Shown: positions 17,855 through 24,689 of the stretch, piece by piece
Layout: each line of letters begins with the position of its first letter
Position numbering within the stretch: the first letter of the stretch is position 1
From: a virus
Strand: one strand, 5' to 3'
Virus record (IMG/VR): IMGVR_UViG_3300025873_000023
Location: 1 to 31,808 of that record
DNA length: 31,808 bases
Notes under the pieces: model-generated
What the model saw: only the letters and a program-made list of their open reading frames with translations
Told to the model about the DNA's origin: nothing
Databases searched by the model: none
Position numbers and translations under genes: made by a program

Positions 17855-18164
17855 ATAAATACTCCTTCACTAGCGGGTGTTTAGATAATTCTTCACCCAG
17901 TTTACGTAATATTTCATCTCGTTTACGCGCCACCGTGGTCTTCGGAATACCCAATACTTCTTGGACAGTCCGTAGACTTAAGCGTTCAAACAGTAGCGCA
18001 TTTATCATCCATATATCCCTTTCATCTAGTTGGCTGTACACATTTAGTACAATGTCCTGCAATTCAACACGTTCTGCGGACGAGAACCTCTCGTCCGTGG
18101 CACCAAGCGACTCCTGCAACCACCCAAGGTGGATGGGGTCAGTCGGTATTTCTTTGCGACTCAT
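17829..18164 (-). CDS. Sigma-70 region 4-like helix-turn-helix regulator
   Basis: 111 residues. An N-terminal acidic region is followed by LDERDIWMINALLFERLSLR and then TVQEVLGIPKTTVARKRDEI (HTH about 62-88). A helix with LDERD before the HTH is the layout of sigma region 4 and of small phage late-transcription activators. Region 2 is absent, so it cannot be a full sigma factor. I infer it redirects host RNA polymerase or regulates phage genes. It overlaps the next gene by 26 nt and the previous one by 26 nt; translational coupling is likely because no good ribosome site precedes its ATG. Confidence 0.65.
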   Translation of the reverse strand: MSRKEIPTDPIHLGWLQESLGATDERFSSAERVELQDIVLNVYSQLDERDIWMINALLFERLSLRTVQEVLGIPKTTVARKRDEILRKLGEELSKHPLVKEYLYDNSTDKS

Positions 18165-18588
18165 CTGCCCATACTAGCGCAGCAGGAATCGCATAGTATT
18201 CTTTTCCTTCAGGGAACGCCTTTACTTCAGCACCTACGCATAATTTTTGTAACTTGCCGAGGGGTATGTTGGCGTGTCGATCATTGGACGAATCGTATAC
18301 AAACAAAACAACACGATGCATTCGGTGCCACGACCGTAGCGCCTGCATCTTCTCCAACTTCAACTTCAACACCTGATCCGACCCCAACCCCTGCACTTCC
18401 ACAAAGGATTCAGAGGTCAAATAGTCAGGCGTGTACCGTACGCTAGGTGGCAACGAACCCATGTGAATCGGCGGACGATTCAGCCCGTAGCGACAGAACT
18501 TACGGTCGCACAATTCCTCAAACTTGCGTTCCGAAATATCTCCCATCGTCTGAAAGCGATGCGAGAATGGCTGATCCGCGAATGACAT
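18139..18588 (-). CDS. PD-(D/E)XK-type nuclease-like protein
   Basis: 149 residues. After an N-terminal helix (SERKFEELCDRKF) comes RYTPDYLTSESFVEVQG, with D55, E64 and Q66 in the D...ExQ order of restriction-endonuclease-fold proteins (Gln replacing the usual Lys), then a helix DQVLKLKLEKMQAL and a strand HRVVLFVYDSS. That fits a small structure- or end-specific nuclease, consistent with a place next to RusA. The catalytic Lys is not certain, so a non-catalytic DNA-binding role is possible. Confidence 0.55.
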   Translation of the reverse strand: MSFADQPFSHRFQTMGDISERKFEELCDRKFCRYGLNRPPIHMGSLPPSVRYTPDYLTSESFVEVQGLGSDQVLKLKLEKMQALRSWHRMHRVVLFVYDSSNDRHANIPLGKLQKLCVGAEVKAFPEGKEYYAIPAALVWADESQRNTD

Positions 18589-18592
18589 AGCG

Positions 18593-18988
18593 TCACACTT
18601 TCGTAGCGTCGATGTGAACGACCTGCTGGTCGTTCACGATAATACCTGCACGTTGGATACCATCCAAAGCCAACTTCACATAGTTGTCCAAGTCTCCACG
18701 CAACGGCGTTGTCCAATCTTCCACTGGCGTGATGGTAACCGCTGTGTGTTCACCTGTAAAGATCAACTCTACCCGAACTGGTCCGTCGAAGACGGGAGCG
18801 TCTTCTCCTACAGCCACAGCATACTCTTCCTCCGCGCGTACAGTCGTAGCAGGAGTGTACACCCGCCCCTTACGGGACATGCGGGGACGCCCCTTAGGCA
18901 GCGGGCGCCCCTCCACCAAGAACGAAAACTCAGTGGACGGTTGCACGTTGCTGTGCGTCGGTAACGAGTCGTTCGACTTGTCGGTCAC
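18593..18988 (-). CDS. rusA: RusA-family Holliday junction resolvase
   Basis: 131 residues from a GTG start at 18988 with AGGAAGG just upstream; the frame extends to a TTG at 19006, but that lacks a site. After a disordered N-terminus comes FLVEGRPLPKGRPRMSRKG (conserved basic strand) and then GDLDNYVKLALDGI..ND (D99, D101, K105, D109, D120), the metal-binding acidic set of RusA. It ends with K129. RusA dimers cut four-way junctions symmetrically, and in phages they resolve recombination or replication intermediates before packaging. It overlaps the primase gene by 59 nt. A 10-bp perfect hairpin (18614-18637) covers the VNDQQVVH codons. Confidence 0.9.
   Translation of the reverse strand: MTDKSNDSLPTHSNVQPSTEFSFLVEGRPLPKGRPRMSRKGRVYTPATTVRAEEEYAVAVGEDAPVFDGPVRVELIFTGEHTAVTITPVEDWTTPLRGDLDNYVKLALDGIQRAGIIVNDQQVVHIDATKV
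18614..18637 (-). repeat. Hairpin inside the rusA 3' end
   Basis: Perfect 10-bp stem 18614-18623/18628-18637 with a 4-nt loop, covering the conserved D120 codon. Confidence 0.75.
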
Positions 18989-19940
18989 AGTCTTGCCTTC
19001 CTGCAAACTTCGGTCCCTCAGACCACCATGTACCTAGACGAGAATCCAAGTCCTTCGTCCATACCAAGATGTCGGTCACTCCGTACCCTGCTTCCCACAT
19101 AGCACGGGCAAACCTGTTGAGGAATCCATGTCGTCCTCTGCCAGCACCATGCGACTGAGTGTAGTACGAATGGGGACCATCGTCGTACATCCTACGTGCC
19201 ACCCCACGTAAACGGGTACCGTCAATCTTCATCAACGGTTCACGCGAGTACACCCGTGAGGGTGGCAGGTCAGGTGCTACCCATAAGGCTGCTGCAATTT
19301 CCAACAGGTCAATCTTTGCACGGGCACCTTCAGCGTCTATCACAAAGTTGTAGTAGTCAATCGGGTACCCGTTATCGTCCACCATTTCCTGACGACCTTC
19401 AGGTCTGGCACCACCATACGGTAGGCGCATATAGTTGCCCGGTGGACCGGGCAACGAGTCCTGCTTGGGGTACACGGCATCGTATTTGATGCCAGCCATC
19501 TGGCACACCGCCTGCAACGCTCGTCGCATCGTAGGCGCTTCAATCCAGTCTTCGGCAAAGACCCATACGTGACAGCCCTTGGAGCGAGACAGTTCCACCC
19601 ATCCCTGCATCGCCAACGCCTGTAGCACAGTGGCTACGTTCTGCGCATAGATGAGCGAGTCGTCGCCTTCGTCAATGTCGATGGCACCCCACATGCACTT
19701 CCACAATTCGGGTTTCATGTCAGGATAAACTTTATGCCCGTCCACCTCTCGCCACCCACCACATCCAGCGGCATGAGTTTCTTCAGGGTCATACACCATT
19801 GGGTACACCCCGATCATTTCCTCACCGCTACGGTGGCGTGAAATCAGGTGTCGGTTTACGTGATCCCATACACACCCGCCAGCGTCGCTGCCGTATGCGT
19901 ATGGGAACCCTTCAAATAGGTTCCAGATTGCTTCAGACAT
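18930..19940 (-). CDS. Archaeo-eukaryotic primase (AEP) family protein
   Basis: 336 residues. The three AEP signatures appear in order: DID at 88-90 within WGAIDIDEGDD (metal-binding acidic pair), SRSKGCHVWVF at 118-128 (motif II, sGxHxW/H type) and NYMRLPYG at 169-176 (motif III), with KQDSLPG before it. AEPs make RNA or DNA primers, and some extend them as primase-polymerases. The C-terminal about 130 residues (DGTRLRGVARRMYDDG, then GAGRGRHGFLNRFARAMWEAG) look helical and may be a helicase- or DNA-contacting domain. The ATG overlaps the helicase stop by 8 nt, so primase and helicase are translated together. Confidence 0.85.
   Translation of the reverse strand: MSEAIWNLFEGFPYAYGSDAGGCVWDHVNRHLISRHRSGEEMIGVYPMVYDPEETHAAGCGGWREVDGHKVYPDMKPELWKCMWGAIDIDEGDDSLIYAQNVATVLQALAMQGWVELSRSKGCHVWVFAEDWIEAPTMRRALQAVCQMAGIKYDAVYPKQDSLPGPPGNYMRLPYGGARPEGRQEMVDDNGYPIDYYNFVIDAEGARAKIDLLEIAAALWVAPDLPPSRVYSREPLMKIDGTRLRGVARRMYDDGPHSYYTQSHGAGRGRHGFLNRFARAMWEAGYGVTDILVWTKDLDSRLGTWWSEGPKFAGRQDCDRQVERLVTDAQQRATVH
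19434..19455 (-). repeat. Hairpin over the primase LPGPPGNY codons
   Basis: Perfect 10-bp stem 19434-19443/19446-19455 with a 2-nt loop, next to primase motif III. Confidence 0.7.
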
Positions 19941-20931
19941 CGAACCCGTCCAAGTTCATCTGCTCCCATGTTACGCCCGGTTCCAGCAGCCTACCGCTCG
20001 GGTGGATGGTGAGGTTTACCTCTGCCTTTTCACCCTCGCCTGCCTTGTTCTTGTGTAGGCCCACACTGATCTCGTCTTCGTAGTAGCGGCGTACGTCTTC
20101 CTCTAGGGTAACGTCGTCCCATCGGCGCCATGTTTCTATGACGAAGTGGCTTTCGCTGGTGGAGGCGTATCGACCTGAGTCGATGCCGCCTGCTCGTCCG
20201 CGATTGCCTGCTCCTCTGCCTGATTGGTGGACTACGACTCCGATTACTCGCCAGTCTGATACCAGTTGCTTGAAGGATTCAATTTTTGCTTGCACGCTGG
20301 CGTGGTCGTTTGGTCCACCTCCACGTATCAATTCTAAATAATCATATACAAGCACCTGTGGACGTTGACCGTCCCACAGTTGCGCCGACGCAATCCGCAT
20401 TGCCTTGTCCAGATCGTCCACAGACATACCCGTGGACTCAAAGTGCAGGTTGGTTTCATTCGCCATGATCTCGCTTGTGCGATCCCATGCCGCTTCGTCA
20501 CCACGGATAAGGCGACCCAGCCAATCCTTCTGGCTGATCTCCAAACGCATAGCCGTGTACCGCCCCCAAAACATTGATTCAGTTTCATCGGGGCTAACCC
20601 ACAGCGTCCTGTGGTTGCGGTTACGTGCAGCCATGTTCATAGCCAGCAACGTCTTACCAGTGTGCGTCTTGCCGATCAGGGTCACCAACTGACCTGCACG
20701 GGCACCACCTAGCGTGGCTTCGTCAAACCCTCGTATTCCAAACTTCCATTCTCCTCCTGCGCTCAGGTCTGTCCGCATTCGTGACATTTGCTCAGTCTTG
20801 GGGGTGTACAACCGCTTCAAGTCAGCAGGTGTAATGCCCTCAATCTCAGCCGCCGCTGGGGCGGGAGCAGCCGCAGCCGCTCCCGCCCCTACCAGCCTCA
20901 TTGCGTCTTCAAGGCTTAGACGCTCAGGCAA
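19933..20931 (-). CDS. DnaB/RecA-fold replicative helicase
   Basis: 332 residues if begun at TTG 20931, which overlaps the previous stop by 8 nt as in the rest of this operon. ATG 20901 is an alternative, and the frame is open to 21051. The N-terminal 30 residues are Ala/Pro-rich. Then GIRGFDEATLGGARAGQLVTL leads to Walker A GKTHTGKT (87-94), an SPDETES acidic motif, Walker B VLVYDYLELI (193-202) and VVVHQSGRG (233-241). This is the ATPase order of DnaB C-terminal domains. The DnaB N-terminal primase-contacting domain is missing, so this is a short helicase, probably hexameric, acting with the AEP primase next door. Confidence 0.85.
   Translation of the reverse strand: MPERLSLEDAMRLVGAGAAAAAPAPAAAEIEGITPADLKRLYTPKTEQMSRMRTDLSAGGEWKFGIRGFDEATLGGARAGQLVTLIGKTHTGKTLLAMNMAARNRNHRTLWVSPDETESMFWGRYTAMRLEISQKDWLGRLIRGDEAAWDRTSEIMANETNLHFESTGMSVDDLDKAMRIASAQLWDGQRPQVLVYDYLELIRGGGPNDHASVQAKIESFKQLVSDWRVIGVVVHQSGRGAGNRGRAGGIDSGRYASTSESHFVIETWRRWDDVTLEEDVRRYYEDEISVGLHKNKAGEGEKAEVNLTIHPSGRLLEPGVTWEQMNLDGFDV
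20858..20889 (-). repeat. Hairpin over the Ala/Pro-rich N-terminus of the helicase
   Basis: Perfect 11-bp GC-rich stem 20858-20868/20879-20889 with a 10-nt loop. On the transcript it lies about 10-40 nt after the start codons and could influence initiation. Confidence 0.65.
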
Positions 20932-21646
20932 TTGCCGCCAACCAGTTCTGCGGGTCAATCGCTTCTGGACGCTCACCCCATGTGAATGGGCTGTGCTTGA
21001 CCAGCCCACCGAAGTAACCGCTCTTGTTGGTAAGCGGGTGATTGCCTTCACCCTGAATCACGGTATGTGTACCGTCTTCGTTCAGGGTAGTGCCACGCTT
21101 AATCTTGAAGTCACCAAGTCCGCACTTGCCGTTCTTGGTGATGGGAATGTCCTTGCCACGCATGGACTCTGCCCAGTAGTCGGCAGGGAACTGACGGCTA
21201 CCTGCGGCGAACAACTTTCGGATCGCCTGATTGTCCATGAACGCTGACTGCTGTGACGCATACTCAATGCCAATGGCACGTTCGTGCATGAGCAGTTTGT
21301 TGACTGCCGCATACTCGCTGTCGTCAATGTACAACGACGGGCGCTGGAGTCCTTGAGTCACAGGCTGTGCCTGCGGGAAGGCTTCCACGACGGTCGCTAT
21401 GGCAGTCGCTGTTGCATCCGTTACGTTGACGGCAGGCTCTATCTCAGCAACTGGCTGTACCAGCAGCGTCCGCTTCACCTCCGACAACCCCTGTGCCAGA
21501 GCGATAGCGTTATCTACTGCCATCGTCACTGCCACACCTTCGTCGCCGTTGTTGATTTCAGCGACGGTCAGTTCGACCGCAACCTTCATCAACACCTGCG
21601 CTTCAATTGATGCCCTCTCAGTAGGGCTTAGTGGCGTAAATGCCAT
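20924..21646 (-). CDS. Hypothetical replication-module protein
   Basis: 240 residues from ATG 21646 (AAAGGAAA upstream), overlapping the nuclease stop by 1 nt. The N-terminal about 95 residues are a helical Ala/Val-rich region. The C-terminal half contains KNGKCGLGDFKIKRG, HTVIQGEGNHPLTNKSGYFG and SPFTWGERPEAIDP. No catalytic or zinc motif is clear. Position between a Cas4-like nuclease and a helicase makes a single-strand-binding or recombination-mediator role possible, but I cannot support it from sequence. Confidence 0.7.
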   Translation of the reverse strand: MAFTPLSPTERASIEAQVLMKVAVELTVAEINNGDEGVAVTMAVDNAIALAQGLSEVKRTLLVQPVAEIEPAVNVTDATATAIATVVEAFPQAQPVTQGLQRPSLYIDDSEYAAVNKLLMHERAIGIEYASQQSAFMDNQAIRKLFAAGSRQFPADYWAESMRGKDIPITKNGKCGLGDFKIKRGTTLNEDGTHTVIQGEGNHPLTNKSGYFGGLVKHSPFTWGERPEAIDPQNWLAAIA

Positions 21647-22446
21647 TATGGTTTCCTTTCGTTGGAACCTTTGCAATGCGCCCAGTTGGCGCACCATTTC
21701 TCAGAACACCACCACCCGTTGTCACCCAATACCCACGGCGGTGTGGGCATGGCTTCAACGTAGCGGCATAGTGCTAAGACCTTCGTACGTAGCCAGTCGA
21801 AGTGCGTCTGGTCACGTACCAAATCCATGCGACCCACCCCGTCGGGATGCATGATCGCATATGAAAAGTTAGGGATGCCCAGTGCGTAACAATACGCAAT
21901 GCTTTGCACATCCCACCTTTCGTACTCCCAAGCAGTCCTAGAATAGTCACGCTTGGGGAACTTCCAATCCCACAAGCGGTCGCTCTCTACTAGGTCAACT
22001 GTCCCTGTGAGATTCACTATGCGCTCATCGTCTTCGATGAGCGGAACCTCAAAGTAATGCTCCACCGCTACGGGCTTGACAGTGGGGTACACCTCCGCAT
22101 ACCACGACGACAATTTGTTCTTCCCAACTGTCGCCGCAATCGACGGCGTATACGATTCCCAACGTTCAATCGTGGGTTCCATCTCCCCCCAATAGTAGTC
22201 AAACGCAGCGTGCAGATCCGATTCTTCCATCGGCCCATACCCGTCTATCACCGCAGACAAGGCATCCTCTGCAACTGTATGGCATACTGTCCCCAGCGAC
22301 GAAGCATCCTTCACGGGTTCCTCGCTGAGTCCGAAAATCGTGTTTCGGAATCTTTCCATACACATGTCCGCAGTCTTGATCGAAGACTGACGAACCCACG
22401 TATGCACCCACCGCCCATCCCCTGCTTTCTCCAAAGCGTGTTTCAT
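21646..22446 (-). CDS. Cas4/RecB-like PD-(D/E)XK exonuclease with iron-sulfur cysteines
   Basis: 266 residues, with AGGAGG 6 nt before ATG 22446. Motifs in order: C29 in ADMCMERF; GTVCH with H56; GTVD with D151; DWK with D160 and K162; QSIAY with Q181 and Y185. This is the complete RecB/Cas4 nuclease set. The C-terminus holds C247, C252 and C258 (WWCSEKWCANWAHCKG), which with C29 form the four-cysteine arrangement that binds a 4Fe-4S cluster in Cas4 and AddB nucleases. It probably resects DNA ends to single strands in phage recombination. A DR-hairpin-DR element lies directly upstream (22460-22525). Confidence 0.88.
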   Translation of the reverse strand: MKHALEKAGDGRWVHTWVRQSSIKTADMCMERFRNTIFGLSEEPVKDASSLGTVCHTVAEDALSAVIDGYGPMEESDLHAAFDYYWGEMEPTIERWESYTPSIAATVGKNKLSSWYAEVYPTVKPVAVEHYFEVPLIEDDERIVNLTGTVDLVESDRLWDWKFPKRDYSRTAWEYERWDVQSIAYCYALGIPNFSYAIMHPDGVGRMDLVRDQTHFDWLRTKVLALCRYVEAMPTPPWVLGDNGWWCSEKWCANWAHCKGSNERKP

Positions 22447-22459
22447 ATTTCCTCCTAAC

Positions 22460-22525
22460 GGTACTGAGTAAACTCCTCCCCTCTCTAAAGAGAGGGGAGG
22501 AGGTACTGAGTACCACTGAGTTTAC
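22460..22525 (-). promoter_or_regulatory. DR-hairpin-DR element before the Cas4-like gene
   Basis: GGTACTGAGTAAAC (22460-22473), a perfect 14-bp C/T-G/A stem (22473-22486/22489-22502, loop AA), then the 13-nt palindrome GGTACTGAGTACC (22502-22514) and ACTGAGTTTAC. On the - strand this reads GGTACTCAGTACC, hairpin, GTTTACTCAGTACC. The same flanking words around a different hairpin occur at 30814-30870. It looks like a paired protein-binding site. Confidence 0.65.
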
Positions 22526-22604
22526 TTGCTCGAATGTGTCCGCGTGGCTCATTTCGGTTAAGATTCTGTGCCAACTCTGTTACGAACGTGTTACGGTCAC
22601 TCAT
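22485..22604 (-). CDS. Small hypothetical protein (39 aa)
   Basis: ATG 22604 overlaps the previous gene's stop by 8 nt. The product begins MSDRNTFVTELAQNLNRNEP and ends SGTQYLLPSL; its last codons run into the 22473-22502 hairpin. There is no good ribosome site of its own (AAGGATG is too close), so coupling would be needed. It may be real or an open frame over a regulatory leader. Confidence 0.4.
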   Translation of the reverse strand: MSDRNTFVTELAQNLNRNEPRGHIRASKLSGTQYLLPSL

Positions 22605-22779
22605 CCTTGGATTCCCATTGCTTCTCATGTGAAGCAACCCACTGCTCCGCCTCCTCACGCAACGCGAACACCTCCAACGGAGTCTTCTCCCCATCAAGGC
22701 GCTGTTGCATCACAAACCAGCGCACAAACCATATACCTGCACCTACAGGCACGGAACGTTTCTCAATCTGTATCGTCAT
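22597..22779 (-). CDS. Small hypothetical protein (60 aa)
   Basis: AAAGGA lies 5 nt before ATG 22779, and the start overlaps the upstream stop (ATGA). The product alternates strand (IEKRSVPVGAGIWFVRWFVM) and helix (LREEAEQWVASHEKQW), a small alpha/beta protein seen in many phage early regions. No known function. Confidence 0.65.
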   Translation of the reverse strand: MTIQIEKRSVPVGAGIWFVRWFVMQQRLDGEKTPLEVFALREEAEQWVASHEKQWESKDE

Positions 22780-23018
22780 CGGTATCCTTTCATTCGTCCA
22801 CGAAAGTCAGGCCGTTGCAACATTTCAACGCACTGCGGTGGTTCCCACCTGCGTCTAGTCACGATGCGGCACATACGAACGAACACTTGAACCCGTTGCA
22901 CATGAACCGACTCGTCGTCGTACAACTCCGCTAACGCAACGTCATATTCCGTGAACGCAGCAATCATTTCGTCGTACTGAACGGGTGTCAACGATAACGT
23001 GATCTCCCGTTTACCCAT
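22776..23018 (-). CDS. Small hypothetical protein (80 aa)
   Basis: I start at ATG 23018 because GGAGG precedes it by 4 nt. The sequence starts MGKREITLSLTPVQYDEMIA, with a helical, acidic middle and a basic C-terminus. The LTPVQYDEMI segment resembles a short helix seen in small phage regulators, but no domain is certain. It is coupled to the next gene by ATGA. Confidence 0.65.
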   Translation of the reverse strand: MGKREITLSLTPVQYDEMIAAFTEYDVALAELYDDESVHVQRVQVFVRMCRIVTRRRWEPPQCVEMLQRPDFRGRMKGYR

Positions 23019-23038
23019 TACGCCTCCAATCACAACCG

Positions 23039-23524
23039 TCAGCGAAGACCGCCTTTATCGGCCATGACCTCATCGGTCGGCCATGCAGTCTTGAAAGCAT
23101 ACCATGTATCTAACAACGCATTAGAACGGTCGCGGGCAATATCGTCACCCAACCGCTCCGACCATTCGTACACTACTCGCGTCTTGAAATTCCGATACTG
23201 GAGATTGCTAGCGCACAAGTTTAGGTACTTCCCAAACAGGTCGCGTGGCATCAGCATCCGATGCTCATAATCCGAACCGACGTTACTCCATACTTTGCCT
23301 GTCCACAATCCCTCCCACGGCCAACCCTCTACGGGTCCGTCCGAAAGCAAACTGTGATCCAACAAACGCCTCTTCAAGCGATCCATCGAATCCGAATCGC
23401 GTGAACGAACAAGCAGGTACTCACTTATATCTAAATCAAACTCTTCAGGTTCTGCTTCAAGCCCCATCGGGAACACATTCCCGTTAACGCATGAAAAGAA
23501 CCCATCTTCAGTAACTATCCACAT
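23039..23524 (-). CDS. Hypothetical phage protein starting MWIVTEDGFFSCV
   Basis: 161 residues from ATG 23524 with AGGAGA 3-4 nt upstream; the frame is open further upstream but lacks a site there. The opening MWIVTEDGFFSCVNG is a recurrent beginning of small phage proteins of unknown function, followed by an acidic region and LLVRSRDSDSMDRLKRR, which may be a helical pair. The C-terminus is rich in Trp and Asp. No enzymatic motif. Confidence 0.65.
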   Translation of the reverse strand: MWIVTEDGFFSCVNGNVFPMGLEAEPEEFDLDISEYLLVRSRDSDSMDRLKRRLLDHSLLSDGPVEGWPWEGLWTGKVWSNVGSDYEHRMLMPRDLFGKYLNLCASNLQYRNFKTRVVYEWSERLGDDIARDRSNALLDTWYAFKTAWPTDEVMADKGGLR

Positions 23525-23542
23525 ATATCTCCTATCTTGCGA

Positions 23543-23580
23543 GCGGGGGCGAGAGGCGGAGGGGGCCACCCCTCGCCCGC
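23543..23580 (-). terminator. GC-rich hairpin downstream of the ParB-like gene
   Basis: GCGGG..CGAG at 23543-23553 pairs with CTCGCCCGC at 23572-23580, about 9 bp with a 2-nt bulge, in the short gap between the ParB-like gene and the next start. There is no T-run, so it may only attenuate. Confidence 0.35.
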
Positions 23581-23590
23581 ACTCTAGTTC

Positions 23591-24484
23591 CTAGATCGGC
23601 TGCGGATACTCTTCCCGCTTCTGACCGTACGGACGGTAAACCAAACGGGTTACCAAACGGCCCGAACGGAAAGCGTTCCACGCCTTGATGAAGTAGGCCA
23701 AACCCAACCGCTGATCGGCACTGAAACTCGGGTTCCGCAAGTTGCGGTCCTTCAGCACCTGTGTCTGCAACACCCAAGCAGGATTCCCTGTCGTGCTTGT
23801 AGGCGCAATCAACTCTTCGATAAACGCCTCGGTGTCTTCCTCGCTCAACTCGTTGAACAAGTACAAACCAGCAGTCGTTGCACTACGCACCAACGGAACA
23901 TGATGCATCACACGGGAAGCCCGTGTACACGCCTGTTCCAACGGCACCTGATTCTGGAAGATGAACTCCAAGATCATGCGCTCACTCATGGTACGAGCAA
24001 CAGCCTGATTGACATTCGGATCGCCAGTGGACTGCATCAACATCACGGACCTAGTAGCAGCAGGTAACGCCTGTAGGTACTTGAACTGACGAGGATCGTC
24101 AGGGTCGGTACCTACGATGCGCAACACATCTGCAACCGTCCGCTTGCGGCCAAAGTCAACAGCAAGCAGCAAAGACGCATAGTCTGCGCCCTTCACAACG
24201 GAGAACCGTTGCACTGTCTCGCTCTCAACGACCGCCTGTAAGCGATGCTGTCCATCAGCAAGGCGCCCCTTCTCATCAAAGATGATCGGGATGCCTATTT
24301 CTGCCCACTCGCCTTCCAGCATTGCAACCGCATACTTCGTGACCAACAGGTCACTCATGCTGCGATTGGGGGCAGCATTCTTCAGGATCAAAGCCGCCTC
24401 TTCGGGGCCAATCACCTGCGCAGACGTTTCATGCCTGCTAATGGGCGGCACGACTCGCCCTTTACGTGCAGTAAAGTTTCCCAT
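23591..24484 (-). CDS. ParB/Srx-fold-like protein
   Basis: 297 residues with GAGGAG before ATG 24484. Residues 64-86 read IPIIFDEKGRLADGQHRLQA, the DGQHR signature of ParB/sulfiredoxin-fold N-terminal domains common in phage early regions. In that family the motif binds nucleotides (ParB uses CTP) or phosphorylated peptides. Residues 90-290 are mostly helical with a long unknown region (RTVADVLRIVGTDPDDPRQF). No ParB HTH or C-terminal dimer domain is evident, so partition is unlikely. A 7-bp hairpin (ACACGGG-AAG-CCCGTGT, 23910-23926) lies in the gene. Confidence 0.7.
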   Translation of the reverse strand: MGNFTARKGRVVPPISRHETSAQVIGPEEAALILKNAAPNRSMSDLLVTKYAVAMLEGEWAEIGIPIIFDEKGRLADGQHRLQAVVESETVQRFSVVKGADYASLLLAVDFGRKRTVADVLRIVGTDPDDPRQFKYLQALPAATRSVMLMQSTGDPNVNQAVARTMSERMILEFIFQNQVPLEQACTRASRVMHHVPLVRSATTAGLYLFNELSEEDTEAFIEELIAPTSTTGNPAWVLQTQVLKDRNLRNPSFSADQRLGLAYFIKAWNAFRSGRLVTRLVYRPYGQKREEYPQPI

Positions 24485-24689
24485 ATCACTCCTCTGTTTG
24501 GGTTTCTTTACGGGTAAACAGGGGCAGGGACACGTACGTCCTCGATAACGGTCGTAACAGTTGATGCCCTCCTATCCTTTCAGATAGTTGGATGTACTGT
24601 TACGTGTGTCCCTACCCCCGAAAGTGGTGCGTGACCACCATGCACCCGAAGGGTCGGGCGGAGGTCATGCACAGCAGCCACGCACCTGA
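24485..24689 (-). promoter_or_regulatory. Intergenic region with nested dyad (24521-24618)
   Basis: This 205-nt gap has no credible gene. 24521-24533 pairs with 24606-24618 (12 of 13 positions). Inside, 24553-24561 pairs perfectly with 24596-24604, and a small hairpin CTATC-loop-GATAG sits within (24572-24587). A 19-nt unpaired segment lies on one side only. As RNA on the - strand it would be a structured leader about 35 nt ahead of the ParB-like gene. No riboswitch class is recognised. Confidence 0.5.

Noticed and set aside
20932-21051. Upstream extension of the helicase to 21051
   Set aside because: It would overlap the previous gene by about 130 nt, and the added residues look like out-of-frame coding sequence.
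22473-22502. Intrinsic terminators at the CT/GA hairpins (also 27557-27596 and 28960-28999)
   Set aside because: No T-run follows on either strand, and two lie just upstream of gene starts; regulatory hairpins fit better.
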